Positions 33,701 through 42,672 of a stretch of DNA of 64,000 nt are shown piece by piece. This DNA is from Gemmatimonadota bacterium. Lineage in GTDB: Bacteria; Gemmatimonadota; Gemmatimonadetes; Longimicrobiales; Gaopeijiaceae. The DNA lies in the NCBI GenBank assembly GCA_022827345.1, contig JAJDTB010000050.1, positions 1 through 64,000 of the forward strand. Direction: 5' to 3'. Under the pieces are notes generated by a model. That model worked only from the letters and a program-made list of their open reading frames with translations. It was not told the origin of the DNA and ran no database searches. Each line of letters begins with the position of its first letter. The stretch's first letter is position 1. The translations under genes were made by a program, and so were the position numbers.

Positions 33701-34621
33701 CTACGCGCCCTTCGGCCTGCCCGGATGGACGGAAACGATCTCCACCGCGCCCGAGCGGCCCGCATCGCCGTAGCGGAAGAAGGCGTCCGCCGGTGACAGC
33801 ACCCGGATGCTGCGGATCTCGTCCGGGTTCTGGTTCAGAAGGATGGCGGCCACGTCGGCGGGGAGCGACGGAGGCTCCAGGACCGCCATCTCGGTCATCA
33901 GCGGCGGCGAATAGACGATGACGCCGTCCAGCGCCAGCAGCACCGGCCGGCACCCGGTTCCCGTGAGCATGACTTCCTGCACCGATGGACGCCGGCGCGA
34001 GGACTCGATGCAGAAGGTGACACCATCGATGCCTCCCTTCTGACGGATGCGCAGCCGCGGCGGCGCCTTGGACTTCAGCACCTCCAGCAGTTTGTTGGTG
34101 CGCTCGGCGGCTTCCGCCACCGTGGTTGGCGACAGGAAGTCGGAGCGCCGTCCGATGGTGGCCGCTTCGCGCTCCAGTCCGGTGACCGTCCGCACCTCGA
34201 CCCCCTCCAGGGCGATCGCCTGGGGCGTCAGCCGCACCTCCCAGACCTCGCCCGGCACGATTTGCACCGCCTGCCGGATAGCCTCATAGCCGTGGCGGTG
34301 CACCGCCACGATCTGCACCCCGCGCGGCACCGCCTCGAGCACGAAATACCCGAGCTCGTCGGAGATGCTGCCGACATCCAGATCCGGCAGGTGGACGATC
34401 ACGCCCGCGACCGGCAGCCCCGACTTCGCGTCGATGACCTCACCCTCGACGCTGATCTGCGCCGCAACCGAGCCGGGTATCAGGGCGAGCAGCGCGGCAG
34501 CCGATCCTGCGATCAGGGCATAAAGCAGCGCGGGGACACCGCCGACCAGCGCCGGCAGCGCCCCCGCAACAAGACGGAACCGCCCCCCGGGACCAGGTCG
34601 CCGGAGAGCGGTTCCGAACAT
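33701..34621 (-). CDS. CarboxypepD-like plus plug-like secreted protein without barrel
   Basis: The protein has 306 aa, and GGAAAGG precedes the ATG at 34621. A hydrophobic export segment (PALLYALIAGSAAALLALIPGSVAA) is followed by a carboxypeptidase-regulatory-like domain (ISVEGEVIDAKSGLPVAGVIVHL) and a degenerate TonB plug ending in IRSIRVLSPADAFFRYGDAGRSGAVEIVS. Two cysteines (FCIESS, GTGCRP) could form a disulfide. No barrel follows. It lies 22 nt downstream of susD and 3 nt upstream of the RnfD-Sel1 pair, so it is probably co-expressed with both. It could be an accessory of the SusCD complex. Confidence 0.75.
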   Translation of the reverse strand: MFGTALRRPGPGGRFRLVAGALPALVGGVPALLYALIAGSAAALLALIPGSVAAQISVEGEVIDAKSGLPVAGVIVHLPDLDVGSISDELGYFVLEAVPRGVQIVAVHRHGYEAIRQAVQIVPGEVWEVRLTPQAIALEGVEVRTVTGLEREAATIGRRSDFLSPTTVAEAAERTNKLLEVLKSKAPPRLRIRQKGGIDGVTFCIESSRRRPSVQEVMLTGTGCRPVLLALDGVIVYSPPLMTEMAVLEPPSLPADVAAILLNQNPDEIRSIRVLSPADAFFRYGDAGRSGAVEIVSVHPGRPKGA

Positions 34622-34643
34622 TGTTACACCTTTCCTCGCCCCG

Positions 34644-35999
34644 CTACACGCTGATGCAGAGGCTGGAGACCTTCTCGTTCACCTGGCACTCGTCGAGCGC
34701 AATCGGCATGCAAGAGGCCCGTCTCGCGACTGTCGCCTTATAGACAACGCCGCCCCCGTCCAGGTGCGGGTGGTTCCAGCGGTGCAGATCCCAGAGACGC
34801 CGGCCTTCCAGCCACAGCGTGAGGTGCCGCTCGCGGTCGAGGATGTCCCACCCCGACATCGAGGTCATGTTGGCCCCGCCGCCGTCGCCCCCGGTGATCG
34901 AGCCGATCGTGCCGTCGGACTCGAGCGGATCGAGTCCATGGTGCGCCCGCGCCTCGTTGATCTTGGCCATCGCGGTGGCGAGGTCACCATTCAGCAGCGC
35001 CGCCTCGGCCTCGATCAGGCGCATCTCCGTACCCTTGACGAGCGGAATGTCGTCGTCGCGGGTCGGGTATTTTTCCTGGCGGTAATGAATGGTCTCACCG
35101 TCGGCCCCGTTGCCGCTGGCGCACCCGCTGCCCGACGCCGAACAGTCCGTCCACGGCGTGCGGGGATCGCCCGCGCCGACGATGCCTGCCAAGGTCCCCC
35201 AGGCCGAGATTTCGTGACGGCCGTGAGTCTCTTGCCAGATCTGACTTTCTTCCCGTCCGGAGTTGGACGAATACTCGGCGCTGAAGACGAAGTCCGTGGG
35301 CACCTTCGACGCGTGGGTCACCGCGGTTGCGAAGTCGCCCATGCCCATGTGCACCTGTGCCAGGCCGCCCGTGGCCGCGTTCACAACGTCGGAACGCCCT
35401 GCCGAGCTGCCGTGTTGGGCCGCCCTCTCCAGCAACGCGACCGCGCGCTGGAATGCCGAGTTGCGATCCATGGCTTCACCGGTGTCTATCTCGCCCGCCG
35501 GTCCGGGGGTCTCGTCGGTGTAGGGCTGGCTGAACACCACCTGGCAGAAGGTCTCTCCGAACCAGCGGTTGGCCAGTCCGCCAAAGAGGTGGGCCCGCGC
35601 GGTCTCGGCGTTACCGTCGTACTGGTAGCCCTCGATGCCCTGCATCCGCAGGAGCCCGCCTTCGGCCACCCAGCGGGCGCGCTGCACGGCGCCCCAGAAC
35701 CCGTTCGCGTCCTCCGAGTCGAACAGACCCCTGCGGTAGCGGCCCGTCGCAAAGTAGCTTCCGGAGCCCACGACCTCGTCCGAGAGAATCGCCGTGGTGA
35801 AGGACATGTTGTCGTAGCCGACGGAGAAGTCGGCCGACATCCCGGTCACCAGGGACGAGACCCCCTGCGCCGTGTTGAGGTCCTCGTCGAGGATCCGGCC
35901 GGGGTTCTTCACGTCGAAGATGCTCTCGTCGCAGCCGGTTGAAACAAGCGCCGCAACAAGGGCGCCCATGTACAACCGGCGAACTTTTATTGTCTGCAT
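34644..35999 (-). CDS. SusD/RagB-family outer-membrane lipoprotein
   Basis: About 451 aa from ATG 35999 (MQTIKVRRLYMG), with GAGAGG at 9 nt; the track's ATG at 36008 lies directly on that Shine-Dalgarno sequence. The signal peptide ends at VSTGC, a slightly irregular lipobox, then DESIFDVKNPGRILDEDLNTA. Helical TPR-like segments and a C-terminal DILDRERHLTLWLEGRRLWDLHRW motif are typical. It is the surface lid for the SusC encoded just upstream. Two short Gly/Asp-rich loops (SGSGCASGNGADG; TGGDGGGAN) may be ligand or metal loops. Confidence 0.9.
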   Translation of the reverse strand: MQTIKVRRLYMGALVAALVSTGCDESIFDVKNPGRILDEDLNTAQGVSSLVTGMSADFSVGYDNMSFTTAILSDEVVGSGSYFATGRYRRGLFDSEDANGFWGAVQRARWVAEGGLLRMQGIEGYQYDGNAETARAHLFGGLANRWFGETFCQVVFSQPYTDETPGPAGEIDTGEAMDRNSAFQRAVALLERAAQHGSSAGRSDVVNAATGGLAQVHMGMGDFATAVTHASKVPTDFVFSAEYSSNSGREESQIWQETHGRHEISAWGTLAGIVGAGDPRTPWTDCSASGSGCASGNGADGETIHYRQEKYPTRDDDIPLVKGTEMRLIEAEAALLNGDLATAMAKINEARAHHGLDPLESDGTIGSITGGDGGGANMTSMSGWDILDRERHLTLWLEGRRLWDLHRWNHPHLDGGGVVYKATVARRASCMPIALDECQVNEKVSSLCISV

Positions 36000-36017
36000 G
36001 ATTCGCATCCTCTCCGG

Positions 36018-39000
36018 CTAGAAGTCGACCTGAACCGACAGCAGGAAGCTGCGGATCGGGGGAAGGTTGTAGTACTCCTGCCGGAATAGCACTTCGGCCG
36101 AACCGTCTTCGAAAGCTTCGGGATCCACGCCTTCGAAATCGGTCCGCGTGAAGAGATTCCTGCCCTGCAGCCGCAGCGTCGCCGCACGGATGTTCCCGGG
36201 CAGGATGTCCTCGGGCACCCGGTAGCTGAGTGACGCCGAGCGGATCTTGAAGAAGTCGGCCGGCTGGGTCCACATGCCGTAGCGAGTGACCGAGCGGTCG
36301 CAGAGGGCGCGCTCGCCGGCAGTCAACTGGTCCGTCCGTCCGTCCGCGATGGCTGCCACGGTTTCGCGGCACAGGGGCCACACGCGCCGCCGGGCGTTCT
36401 GGTAGGCGGTGCCCGAAGACAGCCAGTGTCCACCCATCCCCTCGCCCACCACGTCGAAGGTCAGGCGCTGCGAGAGCGTCATGGTGGTGCTGATTCCGTA
36501 CGTGTACTTGGGCGTGGTCGATCCCAGGCACTGGTCCTCGTAGCGAGGGGCCGCGCCCACTTCGTCCGGGTTCTGGACGCGATCTTCACAGAAGGCCGGA
36601 AGCGGGAAGTACACCATCTCACCGACCGTGCAGCCCTGGCCGATGAAGCCGTTGCCGTCGAAGGAAACGCCGTTGGACAGCTCGGACGTGCACTCCACGG
36701 GTGCCCGCACGTAGTTGCGCCAGCCGATGTTGATGTTCTCCAGGTCGCCCAGATCGATTACCCGGGACTCGCTCGTGGACAGCCTGAGGCCCACGTCCCA
36801 GCTGAGCCGGGTCGACGTCAGCATCGCGAGATTCACGAACGCTTCGTGCCCTGCGTTGCTCACCTCTCCGACGTTCTCGAGCTGGTTGCCGACGAATCCG
36901 CCGGAGGGAAGCTGGGTGACCGGGATCAGCGCATCGAAGGTGTTCTGCTTGAAGTACTGGTATTCGAAGCCGATCCTGCCGTCGAAGGTGGATCCCTCGA
37001 AGCCAAGCTCCCATTCACGCGTTCGTTCGGGACCCAGAAGCGGATTGCCCAGGTTGTCGGGCGTGACGCCGGGCTTTCCGTTGTCGCCCGCCACCGACGC
37101 CCACGTGCGTGCCGCATCGAAGAGCCCGGGCGCCTTGCCGGAGTCGCCGAAGGCGCCGCGCAGCTTCAACGTGCCGAAGCTCGCCGGGAAGAAGCCCTCG
37201 TCGGAGATGACGTAGGAGAAGGAACCCTTCGGGTACGTCTCCAGGCCGAAATCCTGCCCGAACGCGGAGTGCCCGTCCACGCGCACGCCGCCCGTCAGGA
37301 ACAGCCGGTCGCCGATCCCGATGACCTCCTGCAGGAAGAACCCTCCGCTGGTCACGGTGCTGTTGACCTCGAAGGCCTCGGTGATCGCCCCGGACTGCAG
37401 GATCTTTGCGCCGGGTCCGGCGAAGTCGTCGCCGAAACCGTTGGTGCCGGTCACGAAGTCGTTGTAGAGCTGGCCGCCGAGCGAGGTCGTCGACGAAAGG
37501 CCGAAGATGTTCCGGTCCATGGTGCCGGCATAATCCAGCGTAAGCTTGCGGAAGGTCCGCTCATCGGTCTCCCGGTTGCCGCCCTGCACGTAGAAATAAC
37601 CCCACGGCCGTTCCTCGAAGTACTCGTTGCGAACCCAGTCGATCCCGGTGTTCAAACGATGGTTCATCCCTTCCGTGGGGTTCCACAGGATGTTCACGCC
37701 GCTGGTGAAGTGGTCGTTGATGTTGGTGATGTCCATGTCGAGGAGCTTGCCGTCCTCGTCGTTGGTGTAGTCGGCGCCGCCGCGGAAGACGTTGAGAAGC
37801 AGCCCCTCGGCGTTGTTGCCGTCCGGAACCCAGGTCACGTTGCGGTGCGCATAGAAGCTGTTGAAGCGGATGTCCAAATCCTCGGCGGGAGCGAACGAGA
37901 AGTTGCCCCGGATATTCCAGGTCTCCTGGCCCTGCTCGGGACGCGCCACGCCGTTGTCATCGACGCCGGTGTCGAAGACGCCCGACTCGGCGCCCCACTT
38001 CGCGGACACGAAGTAGTTCATGCGCTCGGCGCCGCCGCGAACCGACAGGTTGTAGGCCTGCAGGGTACCGTTCTTGAGCCAGGAACCGCTTGCGGGACAG
38101 CTCGGATCCGCCGGGAACTGCGGGTCACCACCGGGGAAGTTGTCGTCGCCGGTGAAGTTGCAGTTGTTCATCCCCAGCCCGGTGGGGTTGACGTCGGGAG
38201 CAGGTCCGATGTGACCGAGCGTGTTCAGACCCTGGTCGACGGTGAGCGACCATGCCGGCGCCCCGGCGACTCCACGCTTGGTGAAGATCTGGATCACGCC
38301 GCCGGCGGCCTCCGTCCCGTACAGGGTCGTCGCCGCGGCGCCCTTGATCGTCTCGATCCGCTCGATGTCGGCCGGATTGATGTCGTCGAAGGGGTTGGTC
38401 TGCTGGTTGGCCTCGTCGGAGTGGATCACGCCGCGTTCGCGAATCCGCACGCCGTCCACGTAGACGAGCGGCGAGTTGCTGAACGACACCGAGTTGTTGC
38501 CGCGCAGCTTGATCGTCGACCCGGCGCCCACCTGTCCGCCGTTGGTCAGGACCGTCACGCCCAGCGCACGGCCCTGCAGGATGTCGGCCACGTTGGAGAT
38601 CGGCGCGGACTGGAAGGCCTCCTCGTTGATCTGGCTCACCGAGTTGCCGATCTCGCGCCTTCTGGCGGCGCCGGCCGTCCCGGTAACGATGACACCCTCG
38701 AGGCTGATCGCCTCCGAGCGCAGCTCGAAGTCCTGGATCGCGGCGTCGCCGGCCGTGACGGTGACTTCGGCGGTCAAGGTCGTGTAGCCGATGTACTGCA
38801 CCTGAACGGTGTGCGTGCCCGCACCCACGTTCGGGAGCAGATACCTGCCCACGTTGTTGGCCAGAACCCCGATGTTCAGTTCGGGAATGGCGACCTGGGC
38901 GCCGGGAATCGGCTGCCCGTTGGTCGCGCTTCGCACCGTGCCGGTGACCGTGCCGGTCTGCGCCGCGAGGGGCGCCTGGACCGTACCGATCAGAACGGCG

Positions 39001-39059
39001 GCGGCGAGAAGCGGCAGGGCGGTCCGGCCGGCCGCCCGTCTGAAGCTTCCTGGTGACAT
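36018..39059 (-). CDS. SusC/RagA-family TonB-dependent receptor
   Basis: The start is placed at 39059 (MSPGSFRRAAGRTALP) with GGAGG 5 nt upstream, giving 1013 aa; the track's extension to 39164 is not supported. Domains are a signal peptide, CarboxypepD-like (VTGTVRSATNGQPIPGAQVAI), plug (SPLVYVDGVRI, IERIETIKGAAATTLYG, VIQIFTKRG) and a large barrel ending in Phe (SVQVDF). It should work as the transporter of a SusCD complex. Genes for SusD, a plug-like protein and two RnfD-Sel1 proteins follow in the same direction with short gaps. Confidence 0.95.
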   Translation of the reverse strand: MSPGSFRRAAGRTALPLLAAAVLIGTVQAPLAAQTGTVTGTVRSATNGQPIPGAQVAIPELNIGVLANNVGRYLLPNVGAGTHTVQVQYIGYTTLTAEVTVTAGDAAIQDFELRSEAISLEGVIVTGTAGAARRREIGNSVSQINEEAFQSAPISNVADILQGRALGVTVLTNGGQVGAGSTIKLRGNNSVSFSNSPLVYVDGVRIRERGVIHSDEANQQTNPFDDINPADIERIETIKGAAATTLYGTEAAGGVIQIFTKRGVAGAPAWSLTVDQGLNTLGHIGPAPDVNPTGLGMNNCNFTGDDNFPGGDPQFPADPSCPASGSWLKNGTLQAYNLSVRGGAERMNYFVSAKWGAESGVFDTGVDDNGVARPEQGQETWNIRGNFSFAPAEDLDIRFNSFYAHRNVTWVPDGNNAEGLLLNVFRGGADYTNDEDGKLLDMDITNINDHFTSGVNILWNPTEGMNHRLNTGIDWVRNEYFEERPWGYFYVQGGNRETDERTFRKLTLDYAGTMDRNIFGLSSTTSLGGQLYNDFVTGTNGFGDDFAGPGAKILQSGAITEAFEVNSTVTSGGFFLQEVIGIGDRLFLTGGVRVDGHSAFGQDFGLETYPKGSFSYVISDEGFFPASFGTLKLRGAFGDSGKAPGLFDAARTWASVAGDNGKPGVTPDNLGNPLLGPERTREWELGFEGSTFDGRIGFEYQYFKQNTFDALIPVTQLPSGGFVGNQLENVGEVSNAGHEAFVNLAMLTSTRLSWDVGLRLSTSESRVIDLGDLENINIGWRNYVRAPVECTSELSNGVSFDGNGFIGQGCTVGEMVYFPLPAFCEDRVQNPDEVGAAPRYEDQCLGSTTPKYTYGISTTMTLSQRLTFDVVGEGMGGHWLSSGTAYQNARRRVWPLCRETVAAIADGRTDQLTAGERALCDRSVTRYGMWTQPADFFKIRSASLSYRVPEDILPGNIRAATLRLQGRNLFTRTDFEGVDPEAFEDGSAEVLFRQEYYNLPPIRSFLLSVQVDF

Positions 39060-39160
39060 AAATGCCTCCATCTTGAGGGGAAAAAGCGGTGACGCATCTG
39101 CGCGTCGCCGAAACAACCTTCTGGACAGTGGGGGTTTTCGCAAGTTCGGTGGTCTCACGA

Positions 39161-39652
39161 TCAACGCCCGATCGGGATGACGATCCTGATTCCCGGCACG
39201 AGCTGGTCGGTCAGATCGTCGTCGGTATTGAGATCGGTGTTCTCGCTTCCTTCGAACCCCAGGTAGGCCAGCGTCGCCACTCCGCCGACCAGGGCCGTCG
39301 TGAGGAGCATGCTGCGCGTGTGGCTGGCATCCTTCCGTTCCAGCGCGACGATCGACTCCAGGGGGAGCCGAACCTGGCTGTGCGCCGTGGGGCTCGTGAG
39401 CAGGAATGTTGCCGAGTCACCGCTGAGCTCGATGAACCGGCCGTTGATCAAACCCTGGTTCCCGCTGGCGAAGGAGATGTACCGGGCCAGCTCCTCGGGT
39501 GCCAGGCGCATCCGCACCCTTTGCTGGGAGGGCAGTTCTTCGACGCGGGCCGTCTGATAGGTGGCGCAGGCGGTTCCAAAGAGGAGCAGGAGCGCAAGCG
39601 CTGCGGGACGAACGGCAAATCTCCGGATGAGGTCTGGCAATCGCGGCATCAT
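39161..39652 (-). CDS. Small lipoprotein, unknown function
   Basis: About 163 aa from ATG 39652 (39649 is an equal alternative). The signal peptide with lipobox GTAC (LLLLFGTACATYQTARVEEL) is followed by a beta-rich region (QRVRMRLAPEELARYISFASG, GRFIELSGDSATFLL, VRLPLESIVALERKD) that looks like a small barrel. One hydrophobic segment (MLLTTALVGGVATLAYLGF) and a short acidic tail ending IRIVIPIGR complete it. I do not recognise a family. It lies 101 nt upstream of susC in the same direction and may be the first gene of that transcript. Confidence 0.65.
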   Translation of the reverse strand: MMPRLPDLIRRFAVRPAALALLLLFGTACATYQTARVEELPSQQRVRMRLAPEELARYISFASGNQGLINGRFIELSGDSATFLLTSPTAHSQVRLPLESIVALERKDASHTRSMLLTTALVGGVATLAYLGFEGSENTDLNTDDDLTDQLVPGIRIVIPIGR

Positions 39653-39850
39653 TGGTGCGGCCTGGCAGGGGTTTAAGCGGGTATGCTGGTTGTGCTGCGG
39701 CGGTGTGGGGGCCGCATGTAATCTATTCGGGCTCGGAACAATAATGTGACACTTCCTGGCCGGCCCGGTGTCAGCGGCCGTCCCGACCAGAATCGACATC
39801 GGCCGCCGCAGTCAACACGGCGAGCCCGCCGAACCGCGGAATCCCGCCCC

Positions 39851-41137
39851 TCACGACCCCACCCTCGATGCGGCCTCGACCTCATCGAAGACGGCACCCG
39901 GATCCTCCAGCAGCGATGCCTCCGCACCCTTCAGGTAGCGGTCGAAGAAGGCCACCGTCAACGCATTGATGATCTCGTAGCCGCGCACCGGATCGATCCC
40001 GGGAGACGCTCCCGGGATGAACAGCACCAGGTCCGAGAAGCTCCCGTGGTTCGTCCCGGCGATGGTGATGTCGTACCAGTCCCCCCTCGAGGCGGCCTTG
40101 AGCCTGGCGTCCGTCTCCCTCACGTGGGCCATGAGGCGCTCGAACGCGTCGTTGTAGTCCGCGATCGAGTCCGGGTCCTCGAAGGGCGGGGTCTCGGCAA
40201 CCACATCGCCGTGCATGAGCATGAAGGGCCGCGAGGTCCCCTGCGCGGGCGCGACCCCGAAAAGCTGCCCGTCGTGGTCGATCGCTGCCTTGACCCGCTC
40301 GTCGACGGCGCTCATCTCGATGGAGTTCGCGCCGCCGAAGGACCACCCGTACATCCCGATCCGGTCGAGGTCCATCCGCCCCGCGAGAGGGCCGCCGCCC
40401 GCGTTCATCATCTCCAATTGGTCGATCACGAAGGCGGCGTCGGCATTCCATTCGGGAAAGACGTGCTCGTCCAGGTAGTCCCAGCCGCCAACCGCGTCGC
40501 TGTACAGATCGCCTGTGCCTTCCGGAAAGGTGAGCGTGTCCGCAACGACCGACGAGCCGTCCGGCAGGAACTGCGTCTTGTTGAAGCCGTTGTGGCCGAC
40601 CGACACCACGACGTAGCCGTGGCTGGCCAGTTCCTCGGTGGTGAAGGTGCTGGTGAAGCGCGTCCAGCCGCCGCCGTGGCTGTACACCAGGACCGGAAAC
40701 GGGCCCCGGGCCGGTGCCGCATCCTGGATCGCATTGGTGCGCACGTGGGTCACCGGGACGAAGTCCTGTCCGTCGCCGAACTCGGCCATGTCCTGCACGT
40801 ACATCGCGCCGCCCTCGCCGGCATCGTCGGTGGGATACCACACACGCACGGCGACGGAGCGCAGGTCGTCGGGATCCCGCGTGAAGCGTTCGGGGCGGCT
40901 CTCGTCGGTCCACCGGTACTCGGTCATGCCGATGGCGTGGGGGCCGGTGGGCGCTGCGAACGGCCACTCGGGGATTTCGGGCGGGGCCTGGGTCTCGTCC
41001 CCGGACCCAACGTCGGCCCCGTCCGCGGACGCTGCTTCGGCCTCGCCGTCGGGTGGTGCCGCGTCGCCGGCACAAGCCAGGGTGATGCCCGCACCCGCAA
41101 ACGCAAGCAGGGCCAGCGATGAGAGCAATCGATTCAC
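39851..41137 (-). CDS. PAF-acetylhydrolase-like alpha/beta hydrolase lipoprotein
   Basis: The start is GTG 41137 (MNRLLSSLALLAFAGAG), with GGAGGG 7 nt upstream, and overlaps the previous gene's stop as GTGA. It gives 428 aa. The signal segment ends at LACAG, probably a lipobox. The catalytic part resembles plasma-type PAF acetylhydrolase: VYSHGGGWTRF, nucleophile GWSFGG (Ser about 264), acid 21 or 23 residues later in AAIDHDG, and His in GTNHGSFSD (about 353). It would be an esterase or phospholipase-A2-like enzyme acting on short acyl esters. It is the last gene of a three-gene overlapping run with two penicillin-recognising-type enzymes. Confidence 0.85.
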   Translation of the reverse strand: MNRLLSSLALLAFAGAGITLACAGDAAPPDGEAEAASADGADVGSGDETQAPPEIPEWPFAAPTGPHAIGMTEYRWTDESRPERFTRDPDDLRSVAVRVWYPTDDAGEGGAMYVQDMAEFGDGQDFVPVTHVRTNAIQDAAPARGPFPVLVYSHGGGWTRFTSTFTTEELASHGYVVVSVGHNGFNKTQFLPDGSSVVADTLTFPEGTGDLYSDAVGGWDYLDEHVFPEWNADAAFVIDQLEMMNAGGGPLAGRMDLDRIGMYGWSFGGANSIEMSAVDERVKAAIDHDGQLFGVAPAQGTSRPFMLMHGDVVAETPPFEDPDSIADYNDAFERLMAHVRETDARLKAASRGDWYDITIAGTNHGSFSDLVLFIPGASPGIDPVRGYEIINALTVAFFDRYLKGAEASLLEDPGAVFDEVEAASRVGS

Positions 41138-42672
41138 GATGACCCTCCGGGGGTGGCCGCCGAGGGGAACGCCCCATCCCCCGGCAGCGGCGCCCGCAGC
41201 CGCACGAAGAGCAGGTTGCGCACCCGGCCGCCGCCCACGCGCAACCCCGTAACCACGCCGCCCGCACCCCGCTCGAAGCGGATCTCGCGCATCCACCACC
41301 GGTCCGTGGCGAACTCGTCGGCCGCGCGCGGCTCCAGCGCGATCGCGCCGTGGCGGATGTGGTGCGCGACGAGCCCGCCCTCGCCGGCGGCGACGTGGTA
41401 GAGCGCATCCAGTTCGGGGCTGTAGTAGGTGCCCGCGTATCCCGCAAGCACGGCGGGGCCGGGCGTCTCCGGTGGCGCGGCATCGGTCGCCGGGGCCGGA
41501 GCGCCGCCCTCATCCCCCTGCTCCTCGGGGAAGGAACCGGCGAGTACGACATCGGCGACGTCGCGTGCCCGGCCGGCCGGATTGCCGTTGGCCACGTTGG
41601 TGAGCACGACCACGCCCGTCTCGACCTCCGGGAACCAGTAGACCTGGGTTCGGAAGCCCGCGTCGGCGCCGCCGTGCCCGATGGTGCGCAGCCCGCGGTA
41701 CTCGCCCGTCGACAGCCCGTGGGCGTAGGGGATCGTGTCGCCGCTGTTGAGGATCCCGCGCTGCTTCATCGTGGCCATCACCTCGGGGCCGCCGACCGTC
41801 TCGTGGCGGAAGTTGTCGAGCCAGCGCGCGAGGTCGTCGGCGGTGGTGAAGAGACTGGTGGCGCCGGCGTTGGCGTAGCTGAGGACGGACTTGGTGAAGC
41901 GTGGGGCGCCCGGCTGCGCCGCCGCATCGCCGGCATCGTCGCCCGCGGAGACCGGCGCATACGAGTACGCCCGGTTCGGCACCATGTGCCGGTGATCGTC
42001 GTGGAAGTGGGTGCGGTCCATGCCGAGGGGCCGGAAGATGCGCGACGCCGTGAAGTCGACGAAGGACATCCCGCTCGCCGCCTCGACGACCTGCGCCATC
42101 AGGGTGTAGCCCATGTTGGAGTAGAGGTACTCCGAGCCCGGGACGAAGTTGAGCTCGCGCTGGCGGGCCATGAGGCCGAGGATCTGCCCGGTGGTGATGA
42201 CGTCGTCGAGCCGCCAGCCCGAAATGCCGAGAAGCTGCCACTGGTCGCGGATGCCGCTGGTGTGGTGGATCAGCTGGCGGACGGTGGTGGGGTGATCGAA
42301 GTCCGGCACGAAGTCGAGGTGCTGCTGGACGGGGTCGTCGAGACCGAGCGCGCCGTCGGCGGCGAGCATGGTGACGGCCATCGCGGTGAACTGCTTCGAC
42401 ACCGAGGCGACGTGGAAGACGGTGGCGGGGGTGACGGGGACGCCGTGCTCGATCTGGGCGTGGCCGTAGCCGCGGGAATAGATGATGTGGCCGTCGCGGA
42501 TGACCGACACCGAGGCGCCGGGGGAGCCGGGGCGGTCGAGGTCGGCGAAGACGGCGTCGATGCCGCGCGCCAGGGCCGGGGAGACGGGGCGGTCGGGGGC
42601 GCAGGCGGTCAGGAGGGCGGCGGCGAGCAGGGCGGCAGCGGTGACGGGGAGCCTTCGGGCGGGCGCGTTCAT
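41134..42672 (-). CDS. Serine hydrolase lipoprotein, class C beta-lactamase fold
   Basis: The start is ATG 42672 (MNAPARRLP), overlapping the preceding stop as ATGA and preceded by GGAGGAG; this gives 512 aa. Lipobox LLTAC. Catalytic motifs are SVSK (Ser about 91), YSN (about 184) and HGGAD (about 330). An Ala/Pro-rich linker (GGAPAPATDAAPPETP) leads to a C-terminal beta domain (YAGTYYSPELDALYHVAAGEGG). Together with the class A enzyme upstream it suggests peptidoglycan or beta-lactam chemistry, but the family includes many esterases. Confidence 0.88.
   Translation of the reverse strand: MNAPARRLPVTAAALLAAALLTACAPDRPVSPALARGIDAVFADLDRPGSPGASVSVIRDGHIIYSRGYGHAQIEHGVPVTPATVFHVASVSKQFTAMAVTMLAADGALGLDDPVQQHLDFVPDFDHPTTVRQLIHHTSGIRDQWQLLGISGWRLDDVITTGQILGLMARQRELNFVPGSEYLYSNMGYTLMAQVVEAASGMSFVDFTASRIFRPLGMDRTHFHDDHRHMVPNRAYSYAPVSAGDDAGDAAAQPGAPRFTKSVLSYANAGATSLFTTADDLARWLDNFRHETVGGPEVMATMKQRGILNSGDTIPYAHGLSTGEYRGLRTIGHGGADAGFRTQVYWFPEVETGVVVLTNVANGNPAGRARDVADVVLAGSFPEEQGDEGGAPAPATDAAPPETPGPAVLAGYAGTYYSPELDALYHVAAGEGGLVAHHIRHGAIALEPRAADEFATDRWWMREIRFERGAGGVVTGLRVGGGRVRNLLFVRLRAPLPGDGAFPSAATPGGSS

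Noticed and set aside
36426-39056. 876-aa plus-strand ORF opposite susC
   Set aside because: Antisense shadow of the SusC receptor with no recognisable domain. Long antisense frames are expected at this GC content.
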